Numbered from the stretch's first letter, positions 9,246-19,113 are shown. The stretch: DNA of 48,433 nt from Nostoc sp. LEGE 12450 (GCF_015206895.1 NZ_JADEXU010000051.1:1-48433), one strand, 5' to 3'. Notes: generated by a model not told the origin, from the sequence alone. Numbers and translations are program-made.

Positions 9246-10154
9246 ATGTCCACTCAACCCACAATCCAAAGTATATACACCGATGGTGCTTGCACCGGCA
9301 ACCCTGGCCCTGGTGGTTGGGGAGTTGTCGTCTACTTTAGCGATGGCTCAATCCACGAAATGGGCGATGCATCGCCTCATACCACCAATAATAAAATGGA
9401 AATGCAAGCTGCGATCGCAGCCCTCCAATTTCTGCAAACATCTCAACAAGCCCAACCAATCACCCTTCATACCGATAGCGAATACCTGATTAACTGCGTA
9501 ACCAAGTGGGTGAAAGGCTGGAAAAAGAAAGGCTGGAAAAAGTCAGATGGTAAACCCGTCCAAAACCAAGAGCTTTTGGAAACTCTTGATGAACTCAATA
9601 CCCAACAGGTAAAATGGCAACACGTCAGGGGACATTCTGGTAACATAGGTAACGAACGTTGTGATGCGATCGCTCGCACTTATGCTAGTGGCAAAATTCC
9701 TTCGCTACAACAATTTACTTCTACAAATTTTTATAAATCTTTACCTTCCACAAATGAACTAAATGTAGCAAAAGTAGCTGATTATGAAAAAAAGTCTCGA
9801 ATAATTAACCAAAGTCACCAAGAAATCAGTACTTCTGCACTAGAAATAACCGTTATGGAACCATCAACTGGGCCTACTGCGGCCACTATCGATGAAAAAC
9901 CGGCAGAAATGAGGGTTTCGCAACTCCGCAGCTTGGTCGAAACTCTGCGTATCGCTGACGAAATTTCAGAAAAAGGCTACTTAATCACCAGTTCTGAGTT
10001 AGCAGACTTGATGGATGTCCACGCCAGCGCTGTTACCAGTCGAGGAGATCAATGGCGCTGGCGAAACTGGATAGTGTCACGGGTACGCCGTGAAGGAAAT
10101 CAAATTCTTTGGGAACTGGAACGCGGGGATCAAGTAGGAGGTGAAGAGGAGTAG
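9246..10154 (+). CDS. rnhA: Ribonuclease HI with C-terminal extension
   Basis: Degrades the RNA strand of RNA-DNA hybrids. The N-terminal ~150 residues are a complete RNase HI: D13 in YTDGACTG, E52 in KMEMQAA, D77 in LHTDSEY, H130 in VRGHSGN and D140 in ERCDAIA, matching the E. coli catalytic set D10, E48, D70, H124, D134. The basic handle region is present (GWKKKGWKKSDGKP). Bacterial RNase HI is usually about 150-160 residues; here a linker (about 155-215) and a second small domain (about 216-295, with MRVSQLRSLVETLRIADE and WRWRNWIVSRVRREGNQILW) double the length. That module looks like a winged-helix-like fold, but I cannot name it. Start ATG 9246 is unambiguous relative to the fold. Confidence 0.9.
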   Translation: MSTQPTIQSIYTDGACTGNPGPGGWGVVVYFSDGSIHEMGDASPHTTNNKMEMQAAIAALQFLQTSQQAQPITLHTDSEYLINCVTKWVKGWKKKGWKKSDGKPVQNQELLETLDELNTQQVKWQHVRGHSGNIGNERCDAIARTYASGKIPSLQQFTSTNFYKSLPSTNELNVAKVADYEKKSRIINQSHQEISTSALEITVMEPSTGPTAATIDEKPAEMRVSQLRSLVETLRIADEISEKGYLITSSELADLMDVHASAVTSRGDQWRWRNWIVSRVRREGNQILWELERGDQVGGEEE

Positions 10155-10260
10155 GGAATGGGCAGCGAACAGGGGGAAGGGGAAGAATAACTATTGTTTA
10201 TTGACTAATTCCAAATACTTCGGCTTCGCTCAGTACAAGTTCCCAATTCCCAATTCCCCA

Positions 10261-11499
10261 CTATATATATTTGCGTCCTCGCCACTCGCGTGGCTTGTGA
10301 AACGCAGATAAGAAGATTCGTAGCACAGCTAGGGGATCGGCTAAAGGGGAAAGCCAGAATAACCAGCCGCCTTTAACACTTTTGCGATCGTAGGAAGGTG
10401 CGATCGCAATTAGCATCGCAAAGCGAATCACTACCAAGAATAAATTCAGTCCCAGTAGAAGAAGTAGAGGAGCGGGTAGAGACGAGTTTAATCGCGTCTG
10501 TAGCGAGTACGAGAGTGAGGGAGAAATTAATAAAAAACTGAGGACAATTAAAAGGGGTAGACCTTGAACAGATGTGAGTAGCCATAAATCTCCCCACAAC
10601 TGGGAACGAGAAGTTGCATCTTTAAGGTCAAGACTCCGCCCCCATTCCTTCCACGTCTCCATCGCCCCTTCATACATTCGTACTTTCAGCACCTTTGCGC
10701 CATCTAAAAAGCCAACTTTATACCCAAGAGTCGCAATATTTCGTGCCAAGGTGACATCATCACAAAAAGAACTACTGGCGCTGCTGTAACCACCCACAGC
10801 AGCTAAAACGGAGCGACGACACAAAAAACACTGCCCATTTGCCATCACCCGTTCAGGCTGCTCTGCATTAATGCCAGCAGGGTCAAATCGGTAAAGTAAA
10901 GTCATCAACAAAGCTGGTTGTAGCCAGCATTCCCCTGGATATTTGAGAATAAACTGGGGCGAAAGGGAAACTAAGTCATAGCCTTGTGCTTCGGCCGTCT
11001 TCACTAAACCCGCAACCAAACCAGGATGTGGTTGAATATCAGCATCCAGCCCCAAAAACCACTGACTACCCTCAGAGCTATATAGAAAACCGTTATGCAA
11101 CGCCCAAGGCCGCCCCACCCAACCAGAAGGTAAAGGATCATCTGTCATCACGCGAAAGCGCGGATCTTTTTGCTGTGTGGCTTTTACTAAGTCGGGTGTA
11201 CCATCACTGGAGTTGCTATCTACAACAAGAATTTCCCGCACTTCGTAGCTTTGCTGACTTAAACCAGCTAACAGAGGGCTAATGCGAAGCGCTTCGTTCA
11301 GTGTGGGAACTACGACACTAACCTTACCTAAAAGCTCTGGCGTTGGCTGTTGCGGTTTTATTGGTGGCAGCCTTCTTGGTCCCTTTAACAAGCGCGAAAA
11401 CAGAATCGCCGTTGCTGGTACTTGAATAAGTAGCAATAAAAAGGATATGGCACTTTCTACTATTAAAGCGTTGTCTACTGTTGTCAAAATACTTATCAA
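10261..11499 (-). CDS. cruG: Family 2 glycosyltransferase, likely carotenoid 2'-O-glycosyltransferase CruG
   Basis: Membrane-anchored GT2 enzyme of 412 residues. An N-terminal transmembrane segment (about 10-34) precedes the GT-A domain, with [11 protein letters not shown] at about 60, [15 protein letters not shown], the metal-binding DAD in [12 protein letters not shown], and a C-terminal [14 protein letters not shown] element, then two hydrophobic segments. It follows a cruF homologue on the same strand with a 135-base gap. CruF-CruG neighbours make the myxol glycosides (myxoxanthophyll-type carotenoids) of cyanobacteria, CruG attaching the sugar at the 2'-hydroxyl; in Nostoc-type strains the sugar is reported as fucose or rhamnose. 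The assignment rests mainly on the pairing with cruF. Start is ATG at 11499. Confidence 0.8.
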   Translation of the reverse strand: MISILTTVDNALIVESAISFLLLLIQVPATAILFSRLLKGPRRLPPIKPQQPTPELLGKVSVVVPTLNEALRISPLLAGLSQQSYEVREILVVDSNSSDGTPDLVKATQQKDPRFRVMTDDPLPSGWVGRPWALHNGFLYSSEGSQWFLGLDADIQPHPGLVAGLVKTAEAQGYDLVSLSPQFILKYPGECWLQPALLMTLLYRFDPAGINAEQPERVMANGQCFLCRRSVLAAVGGYSSASSSFCDDVTLARNIATLGYKVGFLDGAKVLKVRMYEGAMETWKEWGRSLDLKDATSRSQLWGDLWLLTSVQGLPLLIVLSFLLISPSLSYSLQTRLNSSLPAPLLLLLGLNLFLVVIRFAMLIAIAPSYDRKSVKGGWLFWLSPLADPLAVLRIFLSAFHKPREWRGRKYI

Positions 11500-11522
11500 T
11501 TAAAAGTGCGACTATACAAAAT

Positions 11523-11585
11523 AAATGGGAAATGGGAAATGGGAAATGGGAAATGGGAATTGGGAATTGGGAAATGGGAATTGGG
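11523..11585. repeat. Heptameric STRR array (AAATGGG/AATTGGG), 9 units
   Basis: Nine consecutive 7-base units read on the plus strand: five AAATGGG, two AATTGGG, one AAATGGG, one AATTGGG, then a degenerate unit. It lies between cruF and cruG. Regular GGG runs every seven bases could also form a G-quadruplex. Confidence 0.9.
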
Positions 11586-11634
11586 AATTGCTAACTTTCC
11601 CTATTACTCTATTCCCCATTCCGCAATTTCTAGG

Positions 11635-12543
11635 CTATTTCAAGGCAACTTCAACCTTTGCTACTGATACTTCTTGGCTTACTGGTTCAACAGCAACTTG
11701 AGCGGGTGTGGTTGAACTTCTTAACCACAGGGCCACTGCGGGAACCACACCAAGCAATAAACCGAGCAATACAGGAATGGAGAACCCAGCAGCCAAACTT
11801 AACCCAGCGGCGAAGGCAAAGTTAGTCAAATAAACGACTAAGGGTAGATTGAGTTGCGATCGCTCTAATTTAATCGATGTGTTTCTCCACAACAAGCCTG
11901 CCACACCCATAAACAGGGCGCTAGTGCCAAACCAACCTGCATAGTTCTGGTAAGGTGTGCCAAAGAAAGCTCCTGGTTGTTCCCAATACCAAAAAGGCAG
12001 AGAAGTCTGACTCATAGCTGGCTCAAGGGCAAAATCCCAGCAAGTGAAGAGTAAAGCACCAACAGCTATAGCCGCAATATGGCGACCCCAACTGGGTTTT
12101 TGAGCCACTTTCAAACCAATTCTCGCAATTAAATAAGACGACAGCCCAACATAGAACCAAGATAAAGGAATTGTGAAAGGAACTAGCCCTGCAATCTTAT
12201 AACCCAAGCCACTCAAGTAGCTATAATCACCAAATGGAAAACCTGTGCTGGTTCCCAGTAGTTCACTTCCCAAAGAGATAAGCATAGCCGGCAGCATAAA
12301 TGCTAGCCAAGTTCCCAATCCCAGCGTCCGGTAGGCATAAATAGAGACAGCTATTGTCCCCAAAATGATATCAACTACACCGCCGCCTGCCATACTTAAC
12401 TGTACGGCAGTTTCTCCAACCTGCGATAAGTTAAAAATTATGTCGGCATTAGGTATGACCAGTAGCATCCCTACCAGTCCGAAGGCTTTTGACACGATAT
12501 GACCAATCAGGCATACGCGCTCAACGATAACAAGTTGTCTCAT
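11635..12543 (-). CDS. cruF: CruF-type carotenoid 1'-hydratase (gamma-carotene 1'-hydroxylase)
   Basis: 302-residue polytopic membrane protein of the CruF/bisanhydrobacterioruberin-hydratase family (formerly DUF422). It adds water across the C-1',2' double bond of the acyclic end of gamma-carotene-type carotenoids, an early step to myxol. Visible family features are the conserved [16 protein letters not shown] stretch near residue 95, the acidic [12 protein letters not shown] segment near 180 with the [20 protein letters not shown] motif after it, and about eight hydrophobic helices. It is the first gene of the pair with cruG. Start ATG 12543 precedes the first helix by a few residues. Function is strongly supported by the family and by the neighbour. 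Confidence 0.88.
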   Translation of the reverse strand: MRQLVIVERVCLIGHIVSKAFGLVGMLLVIPNADIIFNLSQVGETAVQLSMAGGGVVDIILGTIAVSIYAYRTLGLGTWLAFMLPAMLISLGSELLGTSTGFPFGDYSYLSGLGYKIAGLVPFTIPLSWFYVGLSSYLIARIGLKVAQKPSWGRHIAAIAVGALLFTCWDFALEPAMSQTSLPFWYWEQPGAFFGTPYQNYAGWFGTSALFMGVAGLLWRNTSIKLERSQLNLPLVVYLTNFAFAAGLSLAAGFSIPVLLGLLLGVVPAVALWLRSSTTPAQVAVEPVSQEVSVAKVEVALK

Positions 12544-12960
12544 GATAATTCCTTAACAAGATGTGACACGCGGCTACTCGGCTGCTAACAGTTTACAAAT
12601 GTTTAACAACATATTTAAATACTTTGTGCCGCAATTCTCTACAAACTTGTTTGGCTTTCTTGGGAAGAGCATAACAGCCGATTGATTGAAGCTAGAAGAA
12701 ATATGATGATAAACCTACTAGTTTAAGCTATATATTCAAAATCTACATAATTCCATCTGCAAAAAATTCTGGTTTTTTGTCCTACTGATACCCGTATGAT
12801 AAAAAATTCCTTCCATGCAGGGATCTCATTGAGTGAAGAAAACTATTATAAATTAACTAAGCCTTAAAGTGAAGAATGATACATTTATGCCAGAAAATTA
12901 CGCCAGGGAATACGAAGTATACCGTAATCTAGAAGTTGTCGATGAATAACTTCTAACTTA
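12544..12960. other. Divergent promoter region between cruF and potD
   Basis: 417 bases, AT-rich, no recognised gene or RNA. It must carry the promoters of both flanking genes, which point away from each other. A 26-codon frame at 12869-12949 (GTG start, ending 11 bases before potD) is the only short ORF close to potD and has no recognised relatives. Confidence 0.5.
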
Positions 12961-14046
12961 ATGGCTAACAGACGGCGATTTTTAAAAGGGGTGGCAGCAC
13001 TTTCTAGCTTATCTTTAGCTGGTTGTGGCTGGAGACTGGCTGAAGTCCGTGCTAATTCTAATACGAATGGTCAACGTGACCAACTTTATGTATTCACCTG
13101 GACACAATATACTGACAACCAATTACTGAGAACTTTTAGTACTCAAACTGGTATGAAAGTGCTGGCGGATGTGTATGATTCCAATGATGTCATGCTGGCC
13201 AAGTTGCAAGCTGGAGGTGGTGGCATTTACAGCATCATCAATCCATCTGATTACATGGTGCAGAAGATGGTAAACAAAGGTTTGTTAACAGAGATAAATC
13301 ACGATCGCTTAATCGGTTTAGAGAATTTATTCCCCCGATTTCAGAATCCTAGCTATGACTCCAATAACCGATATAGCATCCCTTTTAACTGGGGGACAAC
13401 AGGTTTGCTTTACAATTCCGAAAAAATCAAAGATGCACCACAAGACTGGGATTACCTTTGGCAGAACCAAGAAAAACTTAATCAACGGATGACCTTGCTT
13501 AATGATGTTCGAGAAGTTATGGGTGCGACCTTACGGATGCTAGGTTATTCTTACAACTCCAAAAACGAACAAGAAATCAAACAAGCTTATGAAAAGTTAA
13601 AGGTGCTAAAACCTGCGATCGCACGTTTTGATACCGACGCTTGGCAAAATCAAATTCTGGCAGGAGATTTACTATTAGCAATGTGCTATTCAGCAGATGC
13701 AGTAAAAATTGCTCAAGAAAACCCTAAACTCAAATATGTGATTCCTCGCAGTGGTTCTTCATTATGGACAGACACTATTGTTATTCCGAAAACAGCCCCT
13801 AATTTAGCTGGAGCTTATGCTTGGATCAACATGATTCTGCAACCAGAACTAGCAGCCCAAATCAGTCAACGCCTGAGTATTTCTACGCCTAATAGGGCTG
13901 GATTTGAGCAATTGCCAAAAACAATCCAAGACAATGCTAATTTATTTCCCGCAGAATCACTTTTAGCAAACTGTGAACGTGTTACTCCTGTAGGAGACTT
14001 TGAAGAGGTTTACGATCGCTATTGGACTCAATTAACTAGCAGCTAA
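12961..14046 (+). CDS. potD: Spermidine/putrescine-type ABC transporter substrate-binding lipoprotein
   Basis: Periplasmic binding protein of the PotD/PotF class (361 residues). The N terminus has a twin-arginine-like NRRRFLK at 3-9 and a lipobox LAGC with the acylated Cys at 22, so it is probably exported as a lipoprotein. Mature features fit PotD: LYVFTWTQYTDNQLLRTF near 40, the PSDYMVQKM stretch, SIPFNWGTTGLLYN near 140, and a C-terminal helix. The start lies at ATG 12961. A permease gene follows after 27 bases on the same strand, so the two are an operon. Polyamine as substrate is inferred from the family; related proteins bind other cationic compounds. Confidence 0.85.
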   Translation: MANRRRFLKGVAALSSLSLAGCGWRLAEVRANSNTNGQRDQLYVFTWTQYTDNQLLRTFSTQTGMKVLADVYDSNDVMLAKLQAGGGGIYSIINPSDYMVQKMVNKGLLTEINHDRLIGLENLFPRFQNPSYDSNNRYSIPFNWGTTGLLYNSEKIKDAPQDWDYLWQNQEKLNQRMTLLNDVREVMGATLRMLGYSYNSKNEQEIKQAYEKLKVLKPAIARFDTDAWQNQILAGDLLLAMCYSADAVKIAQENPKLKYVIPRSGSSLWTDTIVIPKTAPNLAGAYAWINMILQPELAAQISQRLSISTPNRAGFEQLPKTIQDNANLFPAESLLANCERVTPVGDFEEVYDRYWTQLTSS

Positions 14047-14073
14047 AATAGTTAGGAGTTAGATTTATAAGTA

Positions 14074-14967
14074 ATGAATATTGAAAAAAATGGGATTTCC
14101 CAAATAGAAAAATTGCCTCGCCTGCGAGGAAATTGGCTGCAACCTTTGATATTACTTGCACCATCGGGGATTTGGTTATTACTTTTGTTGGTGCTGCCAA
14201 CTTTGATAATTTTCGAGTTAAGTTTAGTTGCAGACATTCGACCGGGAGATTTGGTTAATCCCAACGGCATCCAAAACTACATCCGAATATTTGACCCCCT
14301 TTACTTACAAGTAATTGTGCGATCGCTATTTTTTGCGTTGGGCACTACAATAATTTGTTTAATTTTAGGCTTCCCCGTTGCCTATTGGATTGCTCAAATA
14401 GCGCCGCTACATTGGCGTAATTTGCTGCTATTAGGCTTTGTTTTGCCTTTGTGGACTTCCTCGTTACTTCGTTCATACGCTTGGATTACGATTCTTCGTC
14501 CTACTGGTTTGTTAAACAGTTTACTCAGCACTTTGGGCTTGCCTACTTTGCAATTACTTAACCAGAGTCAAGCTGTATTTATTGGTATGAGTTACAGCTT
14601 GTTACCCTATATGGTTTTGATTTTATATGCTTCTCTCGAAAAGCTAGACAAGCGGTTGTTAGAAGCGGCGGCTGATTTAGGTGCAAATCCGATGGAAACT
14701 TTTTTCCAGGTAACTGTACCGCAAATTCTGCCTGGAATTACGGCTGCTTCTATGCTTGTATTCATCACAGGCTTAGGGGATTTTGTCGATCCAGAATTAC
14801 TTGGTGGTGCTTCTAGTATGACGGCAGCAAGGTTAGTTTATAATCAGTTTCTGGGAGCCACCCAAAATTGGGGGTTTGGTTCTGCTTTAAGTATGACATT
14901 AATTTTGCTTGTTAGTATTGCGATCGCACTTTTAATTAAGTTTGGCGAACCTGCACCCAAACGCTAA
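14074..14967 (+). CDS. potB: PotB-type ABC transporter permease
   Basis: 297-residue inner-membrane permease with six predicted helices. The cytoplasmic EAA loop that contacts the ATPase is clear: EAAADLGANPMETFFQVTVP near residue 200. The family signatures LPLWTSSLLRSYAW and TGLGDFVDPELLGG are present. It pairs with the upstream binding protein. A normal polyamine importer also needs a second permease (PotC) and an ATPase (PotA); neither follows, and the next 160 bases hold a remnant of an unrelated gene. The importer is therefore incomplete in this window: missing parts must be encoded elsewhere, or PotB acts as a homodimer, or the system is decaying. Confidence 0.85.
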   Translation: MNIEKNGISQIEKLPRLRGNWLQPLILLAPSGIWLLLLLVLPTLIIFELSLVADIRPGDLVNPNGIQNYIRIFDPLYLQVIVRSLFFALGTTIICLILGFPVAYWIAQIAPLHWRNLLLLGFVLPLWTSSLLRSYAWITILRPTGLLNSLLSTLGLPTLQLLNQSQAVFIGMSYSLLPYMVLILYASLEKLDKRLLEAAADLGANPMETFFQVTVPQILPGITAASMLVFITGLGDFVDPELLGGASSMTAARLVYNQFLGATQNWGFGSALSMTLILLVSIAIALLIKFGEPAPKR

Positions 14968-14994
14968 ACTTTTGGTCGTTCATTTATTTTATTT

Positions 14995-15129
14995 TGGTAT
15001 GATGAGCAAGGAAACCGCTATTTGACAGATGCAGAACAGGCACAACAGGAGCAATCGCGGGCTGAACAATTAGCGCAGTATTTACGTTCTCTAGGTATAG
15101 ATACAACTAATTTACCTGGTAAACCGTAA
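14995..15129 (+). pseudogene. C-terminal remnant of an Uma2-family (DUF820) endonuclease gene
   Basis: The plus frame directly after the potB stop continues open and from 14995 reads WYDEQGNRYLTDAEQAQQEQ, then SRAEQLAQYLRSLGIDTTNL to a TAA at 15127-15129. This acidic, Gln-rich tail ending in YLRSLGID is characteristic of the C terminus of cyanobacterial Uma2/DUF820 restriction-endonuclease-fold proteins, which are about 190-240 residues long. Only about 45 codons remain, with no start codon and no catalytic core. It occupies the place where potC would be expected. Confidence 0.75.
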
Positions 15130-15147
15130 TTACGAAATTACGAATTT

Positions 15148-18100
15148 TTAATGATTTACTACCATGAGCAAATTATTTAAATCATCTGCATTACTGTTCA
15201 TTAACCTCTTAATCGTAGAAAGAAATTCATTTTCTAAATAAGGCTTAGTTAAGTAAGCTTTTGCACCCAATTCTTGAGCAAGTTGGCGATGCTTTTTAGA
15301 GCTGCGAGAAGTGAGAATCACCACAGGGATTTTTGCTAATTTTGGGTATTGACGGAAATTGCCCAACAACTCAAAACCATTCATTCGTGGCATCTCTAAA
15401 TCGGAGACGACAACTTGAATTTCTGGATGTAACTGCAACTTTTCTAGAGCTTCTACGCCATTTTGAGCTTGTATTACTTGATAGCCCGATTTTTGTAGAG
15501 TGAGAGAGATAGTTTGGCGCAAACTAATTGCGTCATCTACTACTAAAACAAGTTTTGGTGATTTATGATCTGGCTCTTGAGAATAACTGGGTTGAGTTTC
15601 TATCGTTTTTATGGAAGTAGATGCAGTAAGTAATGGTGTAGATACAAAACTGTCTCCCGATATCGCCAAAGCTTTTTTATTTGAGGGAGAAGCTACTGGT
15701 AACGCCATGATATCAAGTGTTGTTTGTTGGATCTCGCTAGACTTAACCAGCAATGAAGCATCAATCACTAAGATGAGATTACCATTGGGTAAAATACTAC
15801 AACCATAAACATATTTTGGCGGTGCGATCGCATTTCCTAAAGGTCTGATGACCAGTTCTTGTTCACCAATTATTTGGTCAACTTCCAAAGCAAACATTCC
15901 CTGATTTCGTCGGAGCAAAAGCACTGGATTTTTCGCTATGCTTGGGTCGTCAGTACTTGATGTGTTGTATGTAACAGCAGTATTCAAGAATGAATCATTA
16001 TAATTAATCAATTTTGAAAGGTGACGGAGGCTGACCATAGTCTCATCATTGTCTGTGTTCCAATGCAAGACTTTTTGACCTTCAATTTCTTTAATTTGCT
16101 GCTCGGAGGGAATCAATATTTTTTCAATACTGTCCGAAAGAAGGGCATAAATAACACCTTTGGCTTGAACTAGCATTAATTTTTTTGTAGTCATAGAAAA
16201 AGGAATTTTGAGTATGAATATTGTTCCTTGATTGGGTAAGGATTGAACTGAAATTGAGCCATTAAGTGCGTTCATCTGAGTCCGCACAATATCTAACCCC
16301 ATACCACGCCCAGAGATTTCAGTCACTTTAGCGACAGTAGAAAATCCAGGTGAAAATATCATGTCTAAAAGTTCAGGTTCTACCAGATTAGAAGCATAAC
16401 TTCTAATTTTTTCTTCAGTTTGTATGGGATAGAATTCAGCAGCTTTTCTACGAATTCTGTCTAAATTCAATCCCTGACCATCATCCCGAACTTCGATAAT
16501 AGTGTGGCTACCCTGATGATAGGCGCGGATTTCGATTAACCCTTGTTCTGGTTTTCCAAGCTCTCGGCGAAGTTTCGGAGCTTCAATCCCGTGGTCAAAA
16601 GCATTACGTACTAAATGTAATAACGGATCGTAGAGTTTTTCTGCAATCGCTTTATCTACTAGTACTTCAGTACCAGTAAGTTTCAATTCTACAAGTTTGG
16701 CATAAACATTCCCAAACTTATTTACCATCTGGGGGAAACGATTTAGGATATTGCCCAAAGGCAACATTCGTGCTTCTACTAAGCTCTCTATAATATTAAG
16801 AGTTAAATTCTCTTGTTTGTCACTAATTTGAGCAGCTTGTGTCACGAGCAATTCAAGTGATTCTGTGGTTTCTTGTAGTTGCAGTATCTCTTCTATTGCT
16901 TCATGCAATGTTGTATGAAATTCTGTATATACATCCATTTCTAAGGAGTCAAATTTAACTGCAAAGTTTTGCGTTTCTTGTGAGGCAATATTTGGTATTT
17001 GTAATGGTAGATCGCGTAACTCATTTAAAGTTTTTTGGTGTCTAGTAATTTGCTGTATTAATTGAGCAATGATTTCTTTAACTTGTTCATCTTGCAAACT
17101 ACGTCTTTTTTGGTAAATCAGTAATTCTCCAGCTAAATAATTGAGGTGTTGCAGTCTCTCTGTATCTACTCGAATAAATGAAGGTTGACGAAAGTTTTTA
17201 GTTTGAACATACTGTGATTTATCTTCTATTTCTTTGTTGATCTGTGTAGCGTCAGGCATAACTTCAATGGCTGTTTCAGTAACACCTATAGCTACCTGCT
17301 CAAATAAATCAACTTTTTCTGAATAATCAGAATTTGGGGTTGTCACCATTGGCTCTGTTAGGTTTTGGCTAACTTCTCCTCCCCATATTGTCTCTAGTAA
17401 ATTATCAGTAGTTTGAGAAGATACAGATTTAGATATTTCTTTAAAAACTAACAGTGTTTGCAGTTTGGGAATATCAAGCCAATTTTTCTCTTCGGTAGTA
17501 ACAGGTGGATAGTTTTTATATTCTTGTGCTAATCTATGAATTCGATTTTGTAAGATTTTAATGATTGAGATATAATTGTCAGAATTGTGAATAGAAGCCT
17601 GAAACTTCGTGACAGCAAATAAGATAATTGAAATTATCCCATGTCTGTAAATATAAAGGCTTTGGCTATCTTGTTCATCATGAACAAAATTAAGAAACTT
17701 TTTCAGCCAATTTTCGATATAATTAAGTAGATTTTCTCTTTCTAATCTGGGAACAAGTAAATCTAAATTAAGTTCTGATTTTGGTATTTGCATCTCGTGA
17801 TTAAACCAGCCAAAAATGTAACGAATAACTTTTGTATAAAACTTAGCAGTTATTGGATTGACAGATTCATTTTTATTGTTATCAGATGTAGTAAGAAACT
17901 GGTAAAATTGCTCTTCATTAATAACAAAGATTTCAGCATATGAATTATTTTGTAATTTTTCAGATAACTCATTATTTGCGACTAGGGTGAGTTTTCGCAA
18001 AGCTAGAGAAGTTTCTCCACCAGATATGCGATCGCCTTCTAATACCAACTTTTGCGCTTGTTGTAAATCTGCAAGGGCAATTTCAGCGATTTGCTGTACC

Positions 18101-18765
18101 TGAGTGGGATTTGCTTGCAGCGCTGAAAGAATTGTTTGAGAAATTTCTCCCAATCCAGGTAAATTTAGAGATTCTGCTAAACCGAAAAATACCTCAGCTT
18201 GGGACTGTAATAATTCAATAAATTCGTTATTATTTGGTGGATTGTTAATAGCTTCAGCAATACTGTTTAGACGTTGCTCTACTCCCACCTCAAAAACGGA
18301 CTGGACAATATCAAATCCCAATTCCTCAGAAGTGGGAATATGAGCCTCATCACCAAACGCATCACCTAGCTTTTCTTGTAGCTGTGAAAAGACTGAAGTT
18401 GCTCGATTTATTAGTTCTGCATCATTCACAGTACTGCCTATTAGCTCAGTATTTAGTGCTATGCTAAGACACTCATAAGCTTGTAATAAAAGTGTTTGTA
18501 GTTCGGCATCAATTACTACGGTTGGGTTATATAAAGCCTTAAATACATCTTCTAAAAAATGGGCTATCATCTTAATAACTTCTAGCCCAACATTAGCAGC
18601 GCCACCTTTAAGTGTATGAGTAGCCCGCATTAAATTATGGACTTTAGCAGTGCTATAACCTTCCGATAAGCTAAATAGTTCTTGTTCAATAATCTGTACT
18701 AATTCTGGAGCTTCAGCTAGAAAGTAGATGTATCCTTGTTCGCGGATTTCGTTATCTGTAATCAT
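15148..18765 (-). CDS. pixL: CheA-type hybrid histidine kinase of the phototaxis locus (PixL/PtxE-like)
   Basis: 1205-residue CheA-like kinase. Domains in order: N-terminal Hpt with phospho-His H50 in ATHTLKGGAANVG, a long poorly conserved middle (about 130-560), dimerisation region, a CheA HATPase (HLVRNAFDHGIEAPKLRR, DDGQGLNL, GRGMGLDIVR), a CheW-like coupling domain (about 880-1020), and a C-terminal receiver (LVVDDAISLRQT, phospho-Asp in VVSDLEMPRMNGFELL, Lys in YLTKPY). In Synechocystis this architecture is PixL; in Nostoc punctiforme the corresponding gene is ptxE (recalled). It receives signals from the PixJ receptor through CheW and phosphorylates the CheY-like partners to steer pilus-driven motility. 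It is the last gene of the locus, separated from pixJ by a decayed gene. Confidence 0.9.
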   Translation of the reverse strand: MITDNEIREQGYIYFLAEAPELVQIIEQELFSLSEGYSTAKVHNLMRATHTLKGGAANVGLEVIKMIAHFLEDVFKALYNPTVVIDAELQTLLLQAYECLSIALNTELIGSTVNDAELINRATSVFSQLQEKLGDAFGDEAHIPTSEELGFDIVQSVFEVGVEQRLNSIAEAINNPPNNNEFIELLQSQAEVFFGLAESLNLPGLGEISQTILSALQANPTQVQQIAEIALADLQQAQKLVLEGDRISGGETSLALRKLTLVANNELSEKLQNNSYAEIFVINEEQFYQFLTTSDNNKNESVNPITAKFYTKVIRYIFGWFNHEMQIPKSELNLDLLVPRLERENLLNYIENWLKKFLNFVHDEQDSQSLYIYRHGIISIILFAVTKFQASIHNSDNYISIIKILQNRIHRLAQEYKNYPPVTTEEKNWLDIPKLQTLLVFKEISKSVSSQTTDNLLETIWGGEVSQNLTEPMVTTPNSDYSEKVDLFEQVAIGVTETAIEVMPDATQINKEIEDKSQYVQTKNFRQPSFIRVDTERLQHLNYLAGELLIYQKRRSLQDEQVKEIIAQLIQQITRHQKTLNELRDLPLQIPNIASQETQNFAVKFDSLEMDVYTEFHTTLHEAIEEILQLQETTESLELLVTQAAQISDKQENLTLNIIESLVEARMLPLGNILNRFPQMVNKFGNVYAKLVELKLTGTEVLVDKAIAEKLYDPLLHLVRNAFDHGIEAPKLRRELGKPEQGLIEIRAYHQGSHTIIEVRDDGQGLNLDRIRRKAAEFYPIQTEEKIRSYASNLVEPELLDMIFSPGFSTVAKVTEISGRGMGLDIVRTQMNALNGSISVQSLPNQGTIFILKIPFSMTTKKLMLVQAKGVIYALLSDSIEKILIPSEQQIKEIEGQKVLHWNTDNDETMVSLRHLSKLINYNDSFLNTAVTYNTSSTDDPSIAKNPVLLLRRNQGMFALEVDQIIGEQELVIRPLGNAIAPPKYVYGCSILPNGNLILVIDASLLVKSSEIQQTTLDIMALPVASPSNKKALAISGDSFVSTPLLTASTSIKTIETQPSYSQEPDHKSPKLVLVVDDAISLRQTISLTLQKSGYQVIQAQNGVEALEKLQLHPEIQVVVSDLEMPRMNGFELLGNFRQYPKLAKIPVVILTSRSSKKHRQLAQELGAKAYLTKPYLENEFLSTIKRLMNSNADDLNNLLMVVNH

Positions 18766-18810
18766 ATTTTTGATTTTAAATTTTAGATTTTTGATTTGTT
18801 ATGTAAAGTT

Positions 18811-19108
18811 TTAATTGATGCAATTTGATGTCAGAATTTCAGCGTTTCCTGACATCAAATCGCTCACTTTTTCTAGCAGTAATAAACCAACCTCAACAAT
18901 AACTTCCATCCAATAAAGACTTTCATCGGTTTCTTCCTCTACCAAGCTGAGTTTAGCAATGACATCCGCAGTTGACTTCCCACAACAAGCTAGATGTTGC
19001 TGAACCGATTAGCTGCTCTGCCGTTCAGCTCTATCGAAGGGCTTCTACTAAACGGATTACTCGCAATCCTAGTTGCTTTATTCCCCGCTTAAAATCCTCC
19101 TCATTCAT
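18811..19108 (-). pseudogene. Decayed four-helix-bundle (23S rRNA intervening-sequence type) protein gene
   Basis: On the minus strand from ATG 19108 the frame reads MNEEDFKRGIKQLGLRVIRL and stops after 25 codons. The family's next helix is out of order (TAEQLIGSATS), then another frame carries GKSTADVIAKLSLVEEETDE followed by SLYWMEVIVEVGLLLLEKVS up to a TAA at 18811-18813. Together these cover an otherwise typical ~115-residue four-helix-bundle protein. In-frame stops, a frame change and a deletion around the conserved NYRAA region show it is inactive. It sits between pixJ and pixL. Confidence 0.85.
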
Positions 19109-19113
19109 AATCC

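Noticed and set aside
9124..9489. 121-codon frame overlapping the rnhA start
   Set aside because: It overlaps the start of RNase HI in another frame; the translated sequence has no family features.
12869..12949. 26-codon ORF just upstream of potD (possible leader peptide)
   Set aside because: It has a GTG start, no recognised family and no attenuator-like hairpin after it; short open frames of this size are expected by chance.
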